Assembly (NCBI GenBank): GCA_964425695.1
Contig: CAYRNF010000007.1
Span: 75,812-139,811 of the forward strand
Source: JAKPBU01 sp964425695
GTDB taxonomy: Bacteria; Pseudomonadota; Gammaproteobacteria; Xanthomonadales; Xanthomonadaceae
Reading direction: 5' to 3'
Length of the DNA stretch: 64,000 nucleotides
This document shows positions 8,298-16,051 of the stretch, in pieces (position 1 is the stretch's first letter; every line of letters begins with the position of its first letter). The notes below the pieces were generated by a model. That model saw nothing but the letters and a program-made list of their open reading frames with translations, was not told the DNA's origin and made no database searches. The position numbers and the translations under genes were made by a program.

Positions 8298-8990
8298 TTG
8301 CCGACGCACCGCCTGCTTGGGTACCTGCTGTTGGCTACCGCGGCCGGTACGTGCGGGACTGCGCAGGCGGAAGTGACGCTGGGCGTGGTTTCGGATTACC
8401 GCTATCGCGGGGTCTCCATGACCGACGGCGCGCCGGCGCTGCAGGCCGGCATCGTGCTCGATCGCGCCAGCGGGTGGTACGCCGGCGCCTTCGGTTCGAC
8501 GACCCGGATCGAAAACGAAGGTGGCCTCCAGGTGGTGTCCTACGCGGGCCGCGCGTGGCGCCGGCCGAGCGGACGAAGCTGGGAAGCCGGGATCCAGCAC
8601 GTCGCGTTCACCAGCCACCATGGGGAAGACTATCGCGAGCTGTATATCGGTTTGGTATCCGACCGATGGAATGCGCGCGTGCACTACCAGCCGGAGCCGT
8701 TCGGTGACTATGGCCCTGCCGCGTACGTCGACCTCAATACCAGCATGCCGGTCGGCGAACGCTGGCTACTACTGGCGCATGCAGGTGCCGGATGGCGCGG
8801 CGGGGAACTCGAGGCGGGCGTCGACCGCACCTACTTCGACGCGCGTGCAGGCCTCGGGTTGTCGCTCGGCGCGTACCAACTGTCGTTCCAGGGCGTGGCG
8901 ACCCGGCGCAACAGCGGCTATCTGGTGGAGCACCTGCCCGCGGATGCGGGAGAGGCCGGGTGGGTGCTGGGCATCGCACGAGCCTGGTAG
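8298..8990 (+). CDS. TorF-family outer-membrane beta-barrel protein
   Basis: A 230-residue predicted porin-like barrel. It opens with TTG at 8298, supported by GAGAGG at 8287-8292 that overlaps the stop of the protease gene, so it is the fourth gene of the sigma operon. The signal peptide ends near TAQA; the mature protein starts EVTLGVVSDYRYRGVSMTDGAPALQAGI, the signature of the TorF/TIGR02001 family (conserved Gammaproteobacterial outer-membrane proteins). Alternating amphipathic strands continue to a C-terminal aromatic (GIARAW), the usual Bam-recognition end. Transport substrate is unknown. Placement suggests the sigma factor controls an envelope response. Confidence 0.85.
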   Translation: MPTHRLLGYLLLATAAGTCGTAQAEVTLGVVSDYRYRGVSMTDGAPALQAGIVLDRASGWYAGAFGSTTRIENEGGLQVVSYAGRAWRRPSGRSWEAGIQHVAFTSHHGEDYRELYIGLVSDRWNARVHYQPEPFGDYGPAAYVDLNTSMPVGERWLLLAHAGAGWRGGELEAGVDRTYFDARAGLGLSLGAYQLSFQGVATRRNSGYLVEHLPADAGEAGWVLGIARAW

Positions 8991-9048
8991 CGACTGCGCC
9001 CTGCAAGTGCGCGGGGCGGATAGGCCTCGACTGGTCCGCCACAGACGG

Positions 9049-9074
9049 CGAAGCCGCGCACGGGCGCGGCTTCG
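9049..9074. terminator. hairpin downstream of tRNA-Phe and torF
   Basis: Perfect 11-bp inverted repeat CGAAGCCGCGC / GCGCGGCTTCG with a 4-base loop between the convergent ends of the porin gene (+) and tRNA-Phe (-). On the plus strand no U-run follows. It is a near copy of the hairpin at 4939-4967. Confidence 0.5.
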
Positions 9075-9099
9075 GCATCGGTTTCGTCTTGGACCGGAA

Positions 9100-9175
9100 T
9101 GGTGGCCGGGGAGGGAATCGAACCCCCGACACGGGGATTTTCAATCCCCTGCTCTACCAACTGAGCTACCCGGCC
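9100..9175 (-). tRNA. tRNA-Phe (GAA)
   Basis: A complete 76-nt cloverleaf on the minus strand. The acceptor stem GGCCGGG (5' end at 9175) pairs with CCCGGCC, followed by discriminator A and an encoded CCA at 9102-9100. The anticodon stem GGGGA/TCCCC holds loop TTGAAAA with anticodon GAA, and the T arm carries GGTTCGATTCC. Anticodon and identity are unambiguous. It has its own promoter at 9199-9227. Confidence 0.98.
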
Positions 9176-9198
9176 ACGGCCGGTCAAGCGAGGGCGCG

Positions 9199-9227
9199 AT
9201 GATACGGATGCCGGTGACGCGCGGCAA
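9199..9227 (-). promoter_or_regulatory. sigma-70 promoter of tRNA-Phe
   Basis: On the minus strand TTGCCG (9227-9222) and TATCAT (9204-9199) are separated by exactly 17 bases. They are followed by a GC-rich discriminator, GCGCCCTCGC, typical of stringently controlled stable-RNA promoters. The predicted start is about 7-8 bases further on, leaving a short 5' leader before the tRNA. Confidence 0.75.
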
Positions 9228-9323
9228 CCCGCACGGGAACTGAATGTGCCGGCGCGGGTCGCCGCCGTGACGCGCCTCTGGGCGCAAGATCGCGGGATGC
9301 CCACCCACTGGAGGGAAGCCGCC

Positions 9324-9758
9324 ATGCGCCTCGCCAGCCTTGTTTGCGCCGCCGTGCTCGGTCTGGCCGCCTGTGCAACGAACCCGGCGCAACGCGACGC
9401 CGACAGGCGCGCGCTGTACGAAGCCAATGCGGGCGCTCCGGTCGACAGCTTCCGCTACTACGGCAGCATCAACGGCTGGACGCCGCTGGGCGAGGAGGCG
9501 ATCGCCATCTGGAGCCGGCCGAGCGAGGCCTGGTTGCTGGACCTGGCCGGTCCCTGCCCGGACCTGGCCTTTGCGCGGGCGATCACGCTGTCCAATACCT
9601 TCGGGCGGGTCAGTGCGCGCTTCGACAAGGTGCTGGTGCTGGACCGCGACGCGATCGACATCCCGTGCCACATCCGCCAGATCCGCCCGCTGGACGTCAA
9701 GGCGATCCGGCAGGCCGAACGCACGGCGCGCGCGGCCGCTCAGGCTTCGGGCACGTAG
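9324..9758 (+). CDS. small lipoprotein, DUF6491-like
   Basis: A 144-residue predicted lipoprotein. The ATG at 9324 has GGAGGG about 8 bases upstream and starts MRLASLVCAAVLGLAACATNP with lipobox LAAC; the earlier GTG at 9246 lacks a ribosome site and would bury the signal. The mature domain has the pattern DSFRYYGSINGWTPLGEEAIAIW, SEAWLLDLAGPCPDLAFARAI and DKVLVLDRDAIDIPCHIRQIRPLD, with paired cysteines, as in the DUF6491 family common in Xanthomonadales. Function unknown. Its last 19 bases overlap the 3' end of yggX on the other strand. Confidence 0.75.
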   Translation: MRLASLVCAAVLGLAACATNPAQRDADRRALYEANAGAPVDSFRYYGSINGWTPLGEEAIAIWSRPSEAWLLDLAGPCPDLAFARAITLSNTFGRVSARFDKVLVLDRDAIDIPCHIRQIRPLDVKAIRQAERTARAAAQASGT

Positions 9759-10009
9759 CCGGCCGGTTTCTCGGCGCCGCCTCCGAACAGGAACTTCCGC
9801 ATTTCGTCTTCCAGGAAGGCGCGATGCTTCGGATCCAGCGGCGAGAGACGGTTCTCGTTGATCAGCATGGTCTGGTGCGCGAGCCACGCCGCCCATGCGG
9901 CCTTGCCCACGCCGGCGAACACGCGCTTGCCCAGTTCGCCGGGCCAGGGCACGAAGTCCAGGCCCTCGGTGTCGCGCTGTTCGTACTGGCAGAAGACTTG
10001 TCTGGACAT
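9740..10009 (-). CDS. yggX: oxidative damage protection / Fe-S trafficking protein YggX
   Basis: An 89-residue cytosolic protein matching the YggX family over its full length: MSRQVFCQYEQRDTEGLDF with the conserved early cysteine, PWPGELGKRVFAGVGKAAW, WLAHQTMLINENRLSPLD, then KHRAFLEDEMRKFLFGG. YggX binds iron weakly and protects Fe-S clusters from oxidants; in many gammaproteobacteria it is paired with mutY. Here mutY lies just upstream on the same strand (gap 194 bases), keeping that pairing, and MutY itself is an Fe-S enzyme, which makes the neighbourhood functionally sensible. The ATG at 10009 is the only reasonable start. Confidence 0.95.
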   Translation of the reverse strand: MSRQVFCQYEQRDTEGLDFVPWPGELGKRVFAGVGKAAWAAWLAHQTMLINENRLSPLDPKHRAFLEDEMRKFLFGGGAEKPAGYVPEA

Positions 10010-10039
10010 GGCCGCATGCGGTGGGAGCGAAGCGCCATT

Positions 10040-10100
10040 GTAGGAGCCGCTTGCGCCGCGAACCCTTCACCCCATGTCCCCTTCACCCCATGCCCCTTCA
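10040..10100. repeat. degenerate REP copy followed by 15-16 bp tandem repeat
   Basis: Positions 10040-10061 read GTAGGAGCCGCTTGCGCCGC plus GA, three mismatches from the family REP consensus seen elsewhere in the window. Directly after it a unit of 15-16 bases with core TTCACCCCATG is repeated at 10066, 10082 and (partly) 10097. It lies between mutY and yggX. Confidence 0.55.
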
Positions 10101-10203
10101 CCCGGGGTCGACCGCGAAGACACGGACGCTTGCGAAGGCCGGCAGCCGGCGCGTGCCGGCGTTGCGAACCGCCACGGCTCGGACTTCCGCTGCTCTTACC
10201 CCG

Positions 10204-11337
10204 CTACAGCATGGATTCCAGCAGCTTGCGAACCGGCGCAGGGATGCCGAGCGAGGCGAGTTCGTGGCGGGCGAGCCAGCGCAGGTCGCCGTCGTCGGCG
10301 ACGCGCGCGGCCAGGCAGGCCGCGTTTCCCGCCAGCGGCTGCAGGTGCAGGCGGTAGTGGGTAAAGCCGTGAGCGATCGCTTCCAGCGGGGCCAGCGCGT
10401 CGTAGTCGCCTTGCACGTGCGCCTCGAACCATGCGCGGGCCTGGGCGTGGTCGGGGGCCTCCGGCAGCGACCACAGCGCCGCCCAGATGCCGGTGGGCGG
10501 ACGCTTTTGCAGCAGCACGCGGCCGTGCGCGTCGCGCAGCAGCAGCGCCAGCGCCTGCCGCTGCGGCAGCGCTTTGCCCGGTTTCGGGGTGGGCAGCTCG
10601 CCGGTGCGTCCGTCGCGCAGCGCGATGCAATCGCGCTGCAGCGGGCACAGCACGCAGGCCGGATCGTGCCGCGTGCATAGCGTGGCGCCGAAATCCATCT
10701 GCGCCTGCGTGTAGTCGGCCATGCGCGAGGCTGGCAGCAGCGATTCGGCGATGGACCACAGCCGCTTTTCCACCGCGGGCTGACCCGGCCAGCCTTCCAC
10801 GCCGAAGACGCGGCACAGCACGCGCTTCACGTTGCCGTCCATGATCGGGGCGCGCTCGCCCCAGGCCTGCGCCAGGATCGCGCCCGCGGTGCTGCGGCCG
10901 ATGCCCGGCAGCGCCATCAGCGCGGCCAGGTCACGCGGCAGCTGGCCTTCGTGCAGCGCGACGCACTGCCGCGCGGCCGCTTGCAGGTTGCGGGCGCGGG
11001 CGTAGTAGCCCAGCCCCGACCACAGCGCCAGCACCTGGTCCGCCGGCGCTGCGGCAAGCGAACGCACGTCCGGCAGGGCCGACACGAAGCGCTCGAAATA
11101 GGGAATCACCACCCGCACCTGGGTCTGCTGCAGCATGATTTCCGACACCCACACGCGGTACGGCGTGCGCGGGTGCTGCCAGGGAAGGTCATGGCGGCCG
11201 TTCGCATCGAACCAGGCCAGCAGTCGCGCGGCGAAGTCCGGGGCGCGCTCGACTTCGGCCGATTGCGCAGGCGTAGGGGCGTTCACTGCGGCGCCGACGG
11301 CCTTGGGCGGTTGCGCCCTGCGGGATGGCGCGGTCAT
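10204..11337 (-). CDS. mutY: A/G-specific adenine DNA glycosylase MutY
   Basis: Base-excision repair glycosylase that removes adenine opposite 8-oxoguanine; 377 residues. Seen: catalytic Glu66 in VSEIMLQQTQV, helix-hairpin-helix LPGIGRSTAGAILA, catalytic Asp167 in PIMDGNVKRVLCR, and the [4Fe-4S] ligands Cys221, Cys228, Cys231 and Cys237 (C-x6-C-x2-C-x5-C). The C-terminal NUDIX-like 8-oxoG recognition domain runs from about 265 (RQALALLLRDAHGRVLLQKRPPTGIWAALW). The start ATG at 11337 overlaps the upstream AsmA-like gene by 4 bp. The first 30 residues are an alanine-rich, non-conserved lead, so a start slightly further in is possible. Confidence 0.96.
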   Translation of the reverse strand: MTAPSRRAQPPKAVGAAVNAPTPAQSAEVERAPDFAARLLAWFDANGRHDLPWQHPRTPYRVWVSEIMLQQTQVRVVIPYFERFVSALPDVRSLAAAPADQVLALWSGLGYYARARNLQAAARQCVALHEGQLPRDLAALMALPGIGRSTAGAILAQAWGERAPIMDGNVKRVLCRVFGVEGWPGQPAVEKRLWSIAESLLPASRMADYTQAQMDFGATLCTRHDPACVLCPLQRDCIALRDGRTGELPTPKPGKALPQRQALALLLRDAHGRVLLQKRPPTGIWAALWSLPEAPDHAQARAWFEAHVQGDYDALAPLEAIAHGFTHYRLHLQPLAGNAACLAARVADDGDLRWLARHELASLGIPAPVRKLLESML

Positions 11338-12641
11338 CGGGGGGCCTGGCTGCGCGCATCGATCGAGGGATCCTCGAAATCGATCTCCACGCCATGCAAG
11401 GTGGCGCCGGAAATGTCCATGCGCGGCGTGGTCAGGCGCCCGTCCAGCGGCGGCAGGGGCGAGGCTGCGGTGCCGGCATCGGCATCGGCCCAGCGCAACA
11501 CGTCGGGCAGGCGGAAGCGGGCGTCGAAGCGGGTGGCGTCGCGCTGCAGCCGCAGCGTGGCGATGCCGCCTGCGTCCGCGGCGCCCAGGTAGCGCAGCGC
11601 GAAAGGAAGCGGCGAGCGGGACCGGCCCAGTGGCGGCGGGAGCGTGGGCCAGGCGTCCTTCCAGCCGGGCAGGGCGCCATCGAGCTCCAGCAGCAGACGC
11701 CGGCCCAGTGCGACCGTGCCGTGTGCGTCGAAGACCGGCAGCACGCCTTCGCCACGCAGCGCCACCCCGGCCGGCGCAATGGCCAGCGTCGCGTCGCGCA
11801 GCAGCAGCGGGCCGTGCAGCCCCAGCGCGAACGGCAGCCGCGTGCGCCCCGATTCGTAGCGGGCCGAGACGCCGATCCGCGCCGGCGTGATCCGCACCTG
11901 GCCATCGGCCAGGCGCAACGGCCCGGACAGGCTGATCTTTCCCGGCAGGCGCCATCCGTCGCCGGCGGCGCCCTCGCGGCTGAGCACGACGTCCCCGAAC
12001 GCGGCGGCGCCCGTAACGGCAGCCGGCTTCGCCAGCGCCACCTGCAGGTCGAAACCGGCGCGCAGCGGCAGGTCGACATAGCGGCCGGCGACGTGCGCGC
12101 GCACGGGTCGCTGCGGATGCAGCGCGGGCAGGTCCACGCTGAGGCCTTCGATGCGCCAGCCCGCGGCGTGGATGCGTGCGTCCGCGATGGACAGTCCGCG
12201 GGTCAGGGTGGGGATGCGCGTCTCGCCCGGTGGACGTTTCGCGCGCCATGCCAGCAGGGCCGGCAGGTCCAGCACCGCGCCTTCCAGTTCCACGCGCTCC
12301 ACCTGCAGCAGCGCGCCGCGCGAACGCAGCGTGGACCAGGGCACCGAAACGGCCACGCGCCTTGCGCGCAGCACCGGCGCGCGCGCGCCCGGTTCGCGCG
12401 CCACCACATCGCGCACGACCAGCTGCGGCGTGCCGCGCAGCCGGTACTCGCCCACGCCGCTGGCCGTGACGTCCAGCCCGAGCGCGTCGCCGACGCGTTC
12501 CAGCACCATCCCGGTGACGTGTTCGGGGCGCAGTGCGATGCGCAGGGACAGCGCCAGCAGAAGCGCCAGGAGCGCCAGTGCGCCCGCGCCCAGCGCAAGC
12601 CTGCGTTTCCAGCGGGAGGGCGGGGCGTCGGACGCGTTCAA
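11334..12641 (-). CDS. AsmA-like inner-membrane-anchored protein
   Basis: A 435-residue protein with a cationic N terminus (SRWKRRLALGAGALALLALLLALSL) forming a single inner-membrane anchor near 12-33. A long periplasmic region of beta-strand repeats typical of AsmA/TamB-like proteins follows: VLERVGDALGLDVTASGVGEYRL, RRVAVSVPWSTLRSRGALLQVERVELEG, LHGVEIDFEDPSIDARS. This family bridges or supplies lipids between membranes; TamB, YdbH and AsmA are the studied members. This one is short and lacks a recognisable DUF490 C-terminus, so it may be a minor paralogue. It overlaps mutY by 4 bp (translational coupling) and follows ftsY with a 16-base gap. Confidence 0.75.
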   Translation of the reverse strand: MNASDAPPSRWKRRLALGAGALALLALLLALSLRIALRPEHVTGMVLERVGDALGLDVTASGVGEYRLRGTPQLVVRDVVAREPGARAPVLRARRVAVSVPWSTLRSRGALLQVERVELEGAVLDLPALLAWRAKRPPGETRIPTLTRGLSIADARIHAAGWRIEGLSVDLPALHPQRPVRAHVAGRYVDLPLRAGFDLQVALAKPAAVTGAAAFGDVVLSREGAAGDGWRLPGKISLSGPLRLADGQVRITPARIGVSARYESGRTRLPFALGLHGPLLLRDATLAIAPAGVALRGEGVLPVFDAHGTVALGRRLLLELDGALPGWKDAWPTLPPPLGRSRSPLPFALRYLGAADAGGIATLRLQRDATRFDARFRLPDVLRWADADAGTAASPLPPLDGRLTTPRMDISGATLHGVEIDFEDPSIDARSQAPR

Positions 12642-12657
12642 TCGCGACCTGCGCGGA

Positions 12658-13893
12658 TCACGCGTCCGGCTTGCCGAAGGCGTCGCGCGGCGGCAGCAGC
12701 GCGTCGACGAAGGCGACAGGATCGAACTCGCGCAGGTCTTCGGGCTGTTCGCCGATGCCGGCGTAGCGGATCGGAATGCCGAACTCGCGCGCCAGTGCGA
12801 ACACCACGCCGCCCTTGGCGGTGCCGTCCAGCTTGGTCACCACCAGCCCGGTCACGCCCACCGCGGCGTGGAACTGGCGCAGCTGCGACACCGCGTTCTG
12901 GCCAGTGGTGCCGTCGACCACCAGCAGCACCTCGTGCGGCGCCGACGGGTCCAGCTTGCCCAGCACGCGGCGGATCTTGCCCAGCTCGGCCATCAGCCCC
13001 TGCTGGGTGTGCAGGCGCCCGGCGGTATCGGCGATCAGCACCTCGATACCCCGCGCCTGTGCGGCCTGCAGCGCATCGAACGCCACGGACGCGGCATCCG
13101 CGTTCTGCCCCTGCGCCACCACCTGCACGCCGTTGCGCTGGCCCCAGGCCTGCAGCTGCGCCACCGCGGCGGCGCGGAACGTGTCGCCCGCGGCGAGCAT
13201 GATGCTGCGGCCCTCGTCGCGGTAACGCCGCGCGAGCTTGCCGATGGTGGTGGTCTTGCCCACGCCGTTGACGCCCACGGTGAGCACCACGAACGGCTTC
13301 ACGCCGGCGGCGAACTGCAGCGGCACAGCAACGGGACGCAGCATGTCCACAAGGTCCGCACGCAGCGCGTCCAGCAGCGCATGCGCATCGGCGAACTCGC
13401 GCGCCTTCATGCGCTTGCGCAGCGTCTCGACGATCTGCGTGGACGCGCCCACGCCCACGTCCGCGGTCAACAGGGCGGTCTCGATTTCGTCCAGCAGGTC
13501 GTCGTCGAGCTTCGGGTTGCGGGAGAACAGCCCGCCCAGGCTGCGCGCGAAAACGCTGCCGCGCAGGCGCTCGCGCCATCCCGGCTTGCCCGGCGCTGCA
13601 GCCGGCGCCGCGTGCGCCGACGCGGCCAGCGCATCGGCGAACTGCGCCGCCGGATCCGCCACAGGTGCGGCCGCGGCCGCGGGCGCCGCCGCGGTGGTCG
13701 GCGCGCGCTCTGCCGCGTGCTCGGGCAAGTGTCCGGACGTGGGCTGGAGCGGCTGTGCGGTGGGCGCGCTTTCGGGCGCAGCGTCGCCGGGGGCGGCGAG
13801 GTCGGTCGCGGGCGCTGCCGTTGCGGCGGTGCGGTCTTCGGAAACTGCGGGCGCGTCGGCTTCGGGCTTCTTGCGGCGGAACCAGCTGACCAT
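12658..13893 (-). CDS. ftsY: signal recognition particle receptor FtsY
   Basis: SRP receptor GTPase that docks ribosome-SRP complexes at the inner membrane; 411 residues. The A domain (1-115) opens MVSWFRRKKPE, then is alanine/proline-rich and acidic, usual for proteobacterial FtsY membrane-targeting regions. The N domain spans about 118-195. G-domain motifs: G1 GVNGVGKTT (207-215), G2/I-box DTFRAAAVAQL, G3 DTAGR (289-293), G4 TKLDG (353-357), then a closing GIGEQPEDLREFDPVAFVDALL. The start at 13893 is the ATG directly before VSWF. It is divergent from rsmD with a 58-base gap, the common ftsY/rsmD arrangement. Confidence 0.97.
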   Translation of the reverse strand: MVSWFRRKKPEADAPAVSEDRTAATAAPATDLAAPGDAAPESAPTAQPLQPTSGHLPEHAAERAPTTAAAPAAAAAPVADPAAQFADALAASAHAAPAAAPGKPGWRERLRGSVFARSLGGLFSRNPKLDDDLLDEIETALLTADVGVGASTQIVETLRKRMKAREFADAHALLDALRADLVDMLRPVAVPLQFAAGVKPFVVLTVGVNGVGKTTTIGKLARRYRDEGRSIMLAAGDTFRAAAVAQLQAWGQRNGVQVVAQGQNADAASVAFDALQAAQARGIEVLIADTAGRLHTQQGLMAELGKIRRVLGKLDPSAPHEVLLVVDGTTGQNAVSQLRQFHAAVGVTGLVVTKLDGTAKGGVVFALAREFGIPIRYAGIGEQPEDLREFDPVAFVDALLPPRDAFGKPDA

Positions 13894-13951
13894 GCGCCGG
13901 GCGATGTTGGACAATGGCCGGCATGGTAGCACCGCGACTTTCAGCGCCCGG

Positions 13952-14593
13952 ATGAACCGCGCGCCACGGCCAGCCGCAGGCGCGGTCCGCATCGTCGGCG
14001 GCGACTGGCGCGGTTCGAAGCTGCCCGTGGCGGACGCGGCGGGGCTGCGCCCGACCGCGGACCGGGTGCGCGAGACCCTGTTCAACTGGCTCGCCAGCGC
14101 GGGCGCGCCCGCATTGGCCGGCGCGCGGGTGCTGGACCTGTTCGCCGGCAGCGGTGCGCTGGGGCTGGAAGCCGTCTCGCGCGGCGCGCGCGAGGCCGTG
14201 CTGGTGGAGCGCGATCCTGCGCTGGCGCAGTCGCTGCGCGACACCGCGCAGCGGCTCAAAGCCGGCGACCGCGTGCAGGTGGTGCGCGCCGACGCGCTGT
14301 CGTGGCTGGCCGCGCCGCTGCTGGGGCGCTTCGACGTCGTGTTCGTGGATCCGCCCTTCGATGCCGGGCTGTGGCCGCGCGTCCTGCCGCTGCTGGCGCC
14401 GTGGGTCGCCGAAGACGCCTGGCTCTACCTGGAAACGCCCGCGCAGTCGTCGTTCGACCCGGGCCCGGGTTGGCGGCAGCATCGGCAGGGCGCCACGCGC
14501 GAGGCGCGCCACGCGCTGTACCGGCGTGTGCGGCCCACAGCGCAGGCCAGTACACTCGGCCGCGACTCCAACGCCGACGATTCCACCGCATGA
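13952..14593 (+). CDS. rsmD: 16S rRNA (guanine966-N2)-methyltransferase RsmD
   Basis: SAM-dependent enzyme that methylates G966 of 16S rRNA; 213 residues. Features: RIVGGDWRGSKLPVADAAGLRPTADRVRETLFNWL (the family opening, with GGxxRGxxL), SAM motif VLDLFAGSGALGLEAVSRGA, VLVERDPALAQSL, and catalytic motif IV DPPF inside VVFVDPPFDAGLW. It is head-to-head with ftsY and overlaps coaD by 4 bp (ATGA), so rsmD-coaD is a coupled operon as in many gammaproteobacteria. A short Ala/Ser-rich tail after VRPTAQ is not conserved. Confidence 0.95.
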   Translation: MNRAPRPAAGAVRIVGGDWRGSKLPVADAAGLRPTADRVRETLFNWLASAGAPALAGARVLDLFAGSGALGLEAVSRGAREAVLVERDPALAQSLRDTAQRLKAGDRVQVVRADALSWLAAPLLGRFDVVFVDPPFDAGLWPRVLPLLAPWVAEDAWLYLETPAQSSFDPGPGWRQHRQGATREARHALYRRVRPTAQASTLGRDSNADDSTA

Positions 14594-15099
14594 GCGTCGC
14601 CCGCACCCGGATCGCGGTCTACCCCGGCACGTTCGACCCGATCACCAACGGCCACGTGGACCTGGTGGATCGCGCCGCGCCGCTGTTCGAGCGGATGATC
14701 GTGGGCGTGGCCGAGAGCCCCGGCAAGGGGCCGGCGCTGCCGCTGGCCCAGCGCGTGGATCTGGCGCGCGAGGCCCTGGCGCGCTTCCCCAACGTGGAGG
14801 TGCGCGGTTTCGACTCGCTGCTGGCGCACTTCGTGCAGGAGATGGGCGCCGGCGTGCTGCTGCGCGGCCTGCGCGCGGTTTCCGACTTCGAATACGAGTT
14901 CCAGCTGGCCAGCATGAACCGCCACCTGATCCCGGGCGTGGAAACGCTGTTCATGACCCCGGCGGAGGAATACGGCTTCATCTCGTCCTCGCTGGTGCGC
15001 GAGATCTCGCGCCTGGGCGGGGACGTGTCGGCGTTCGTCCCGGCCGCCGTGGACCGGGCGTTGCGGGCCGAAGGCCAACGCGCGGACAATCGCCGGTAA
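14590..15099 (+). CDS. coaD: phosphopantetheine adenylyltransferase CoaD
   Basis: Penultimate coenzyme A enzyme: transfers AMP from ATP to 4'-phosphopantetheine. 169 residues, the usual family length. The nucleotidyltransferase signature YPGTFDPITNGHVDLVDRA includes the T/HxGH element, and the ISSSLVREISRLGGDVSAFVP motif closes the ATP site. LLRGLRAVSDFEYEFQLASMNR is the pantetheine-binding helix region. The ATG at 14590 overlaps the rsmD stop, so translation is coupled. Confidence 0.97.
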   Translation: MSVARTRIAVYPGTFDPITNGHVDLVDRAAPLFERMIVGVAESPGKGPALPLAQRVDLAREALARFPNVEVRGFDSLLAHFVQEMGAGVLLRGLRAVSDFEYEFQLASMNRHLIPGVETLFMTPAEEYGFISSSLVREISRLGGDVSAFVPAAVDRALRAEGQRADNRR

Positions 15100-15202
15100 C
15101 CCGCGCCGGTCACCCGCCACGGGCGGCGCCAGCCGGCTGCACGCCGGGCCCGCCAGACCCGACACCCTCGACACATCCAGCCCAACACCAAGGGGAAGCC
15201 CC

Positions 15203-15691
15203 ATGAAACTGTCCCATCGCGTCCTGCTGATCGCCTGCCTTGCGCTGCCGTTCGCGGCTTGCACCAAGGAGGAAGCGCCGGTGGAAACCGTCAAGGCGCC
15301 GCTCACCGCCCCCACCACCGACGACCGCCAGGCGTGGATGGCCTACCTGAGCGACGTGGTGAACCGGAACATGGACGGCATCCAGAACCAGCCGTTCGTG
15401 TACATGGTGCCGTCCGAGGCGTTGCCGGATTTCGCCGACCAGTACGACCGCCTGCTGGAGAAGGCCAAGATGGACGTGGCCCGCGGCATCATCGCCGGCA
15501 ACCTGCTGGCCTACGGCGGGCATTCCTCGGCCAAGGTCGCCGATCTGGTGACCGAATCGTTCAAGGACGTGGAACCCAACAGCATGAAGGGCGTCAAGGT
15601 GCTCTTCATCGGCCAGGCCGCCGACAACGCGCGCGTCCAGGCGGCGGTCGCGCCGGCCGGCGTGGATTACAAGTTCGTCGAAGCCAAGTGA
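15203..15691 (+). CDS. hypothetical lipoprotein
   Basis: A 162-residue predicted lipoprotein: MKLSHRVLLIACLALPFAAC with lipobox FAAC, then a short Lys/Glu/Pro linker and a folded domain (RQAWMAYLSDVVNRNMDGI, YMVPSEALPDFADQYDRLLEK, GIIAGNLLAYGGHSSAKVADLV, GVKVLFIGQAADNARVQAAVAPAGVDYKFVEAK). The last part looks like a Rossmann-type strand-helix-strand. I recognise it as a type recurrent in Xanthomonadaceae but know no function. GGGAAG about 7 bases before the ATG supports the start. It stands between coaD and the ferredoxin, all on the plus strand. Confidence 0.75.
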   Translation: MKLSHRVLLIACLALPFAACTKEEAPVETVKAPLTAPTTDDRQAWMAYLSDVVNRNMDGIQNQPFVYMVPSEALPDFADQYDRLLEKAKMDVARGIIAGNLLAYGGHSSAKVADLVTESFKDVEPNSMKGVKVLFIGQAADNARVQAAVAPAGVDYKFVEAK

Positions 15692-15724
15692 CCTGAAGCG
15701 AAGCTCCAGCTGATCCCGGGCATC

Positions 15725-15771
15725 GCGAGGGACCTGCTTGCCGCCCACGGGCACCGCAGCAGGTTCCTCGC
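15725..15771. repeat. palindromic repeat element
   Basis: Inverted repeat with arms GCGAGGGACCTGCT (15725-15738) and AGCAGGTTCCTCGC (15758-15771), 13 of 14 bases pairing around a 19-base loop. It is bordered by CCCGGGCATC on the left and CTCCGGCCCGGAATGACGG on the right. The whole 80-base block between the lipoprotein and ferredoxin genes has the look of a dispersed palindromic repeat; copy number cannot be judged from one window. Confidence 0.5.
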
Positions 15772-15796
15772 CTCCGGCCCGGAATGACGGCAGACG

Positions 15797-16051
15797 ATGT
15801 CACTCAAGATCAACGACCTGTGCGTCAATTGCGACGTCTGCGAGCCGGTCTGTCCCAACAAGGCGATCACGCAGGGCGACACCATCTACGTGATCGATCC
15901 GGCGCTGTGCACCGAATGCGTCGGCCATTACGACGAGCCGCAGTGCGTGGTGGTCTGCCCGGTGGAGTGCATCGCCCCCGATCCGGCCAACCCCGAATCG
16001 CAAGAAGCGCTGCTGGCCAAGCTGGCCAGGCTGCAGGAGCACGCCGCATGA
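15797..16051 (+). CDS. YfhL-family 2x[4Fe-4S] ferredoxin
   Basis: An 84-residue dicluster ferredoxin, cytosolic electron carrier. Cysteine pattern: CVNCDVCEPVCP for the first cluster and CTECVGHYDEPQCVVVCPVECI for the second. The insertion between the second-cluster cysteines and the short C-terminal helix are typical of the YfhL/Alvin ferredoxin group, which have unusually low-potential clusters. In many proteobacteria this gene follows coaD, as here (with one lipoprotein gene between). Its stop overlaps the ATG of the gamma-glutamyltransferase gene by 4 bp. Physiological partners are unknown. Confidence 0.93.
   Translation: MSLKINDLCVNCDVCEPVCPNKAITQGDTIYVIDPALCTECVGHYDEPQCVVVCPVECIAPDPANPESQEALLAKLARLQEHAA

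Noticed and set aside
12638..14512. Long minus-strand frame covering ftsY and rsmD
   Set aside because: Shadow; the product is Arg/Gly-rich without domains and lies over two recognisable genes.
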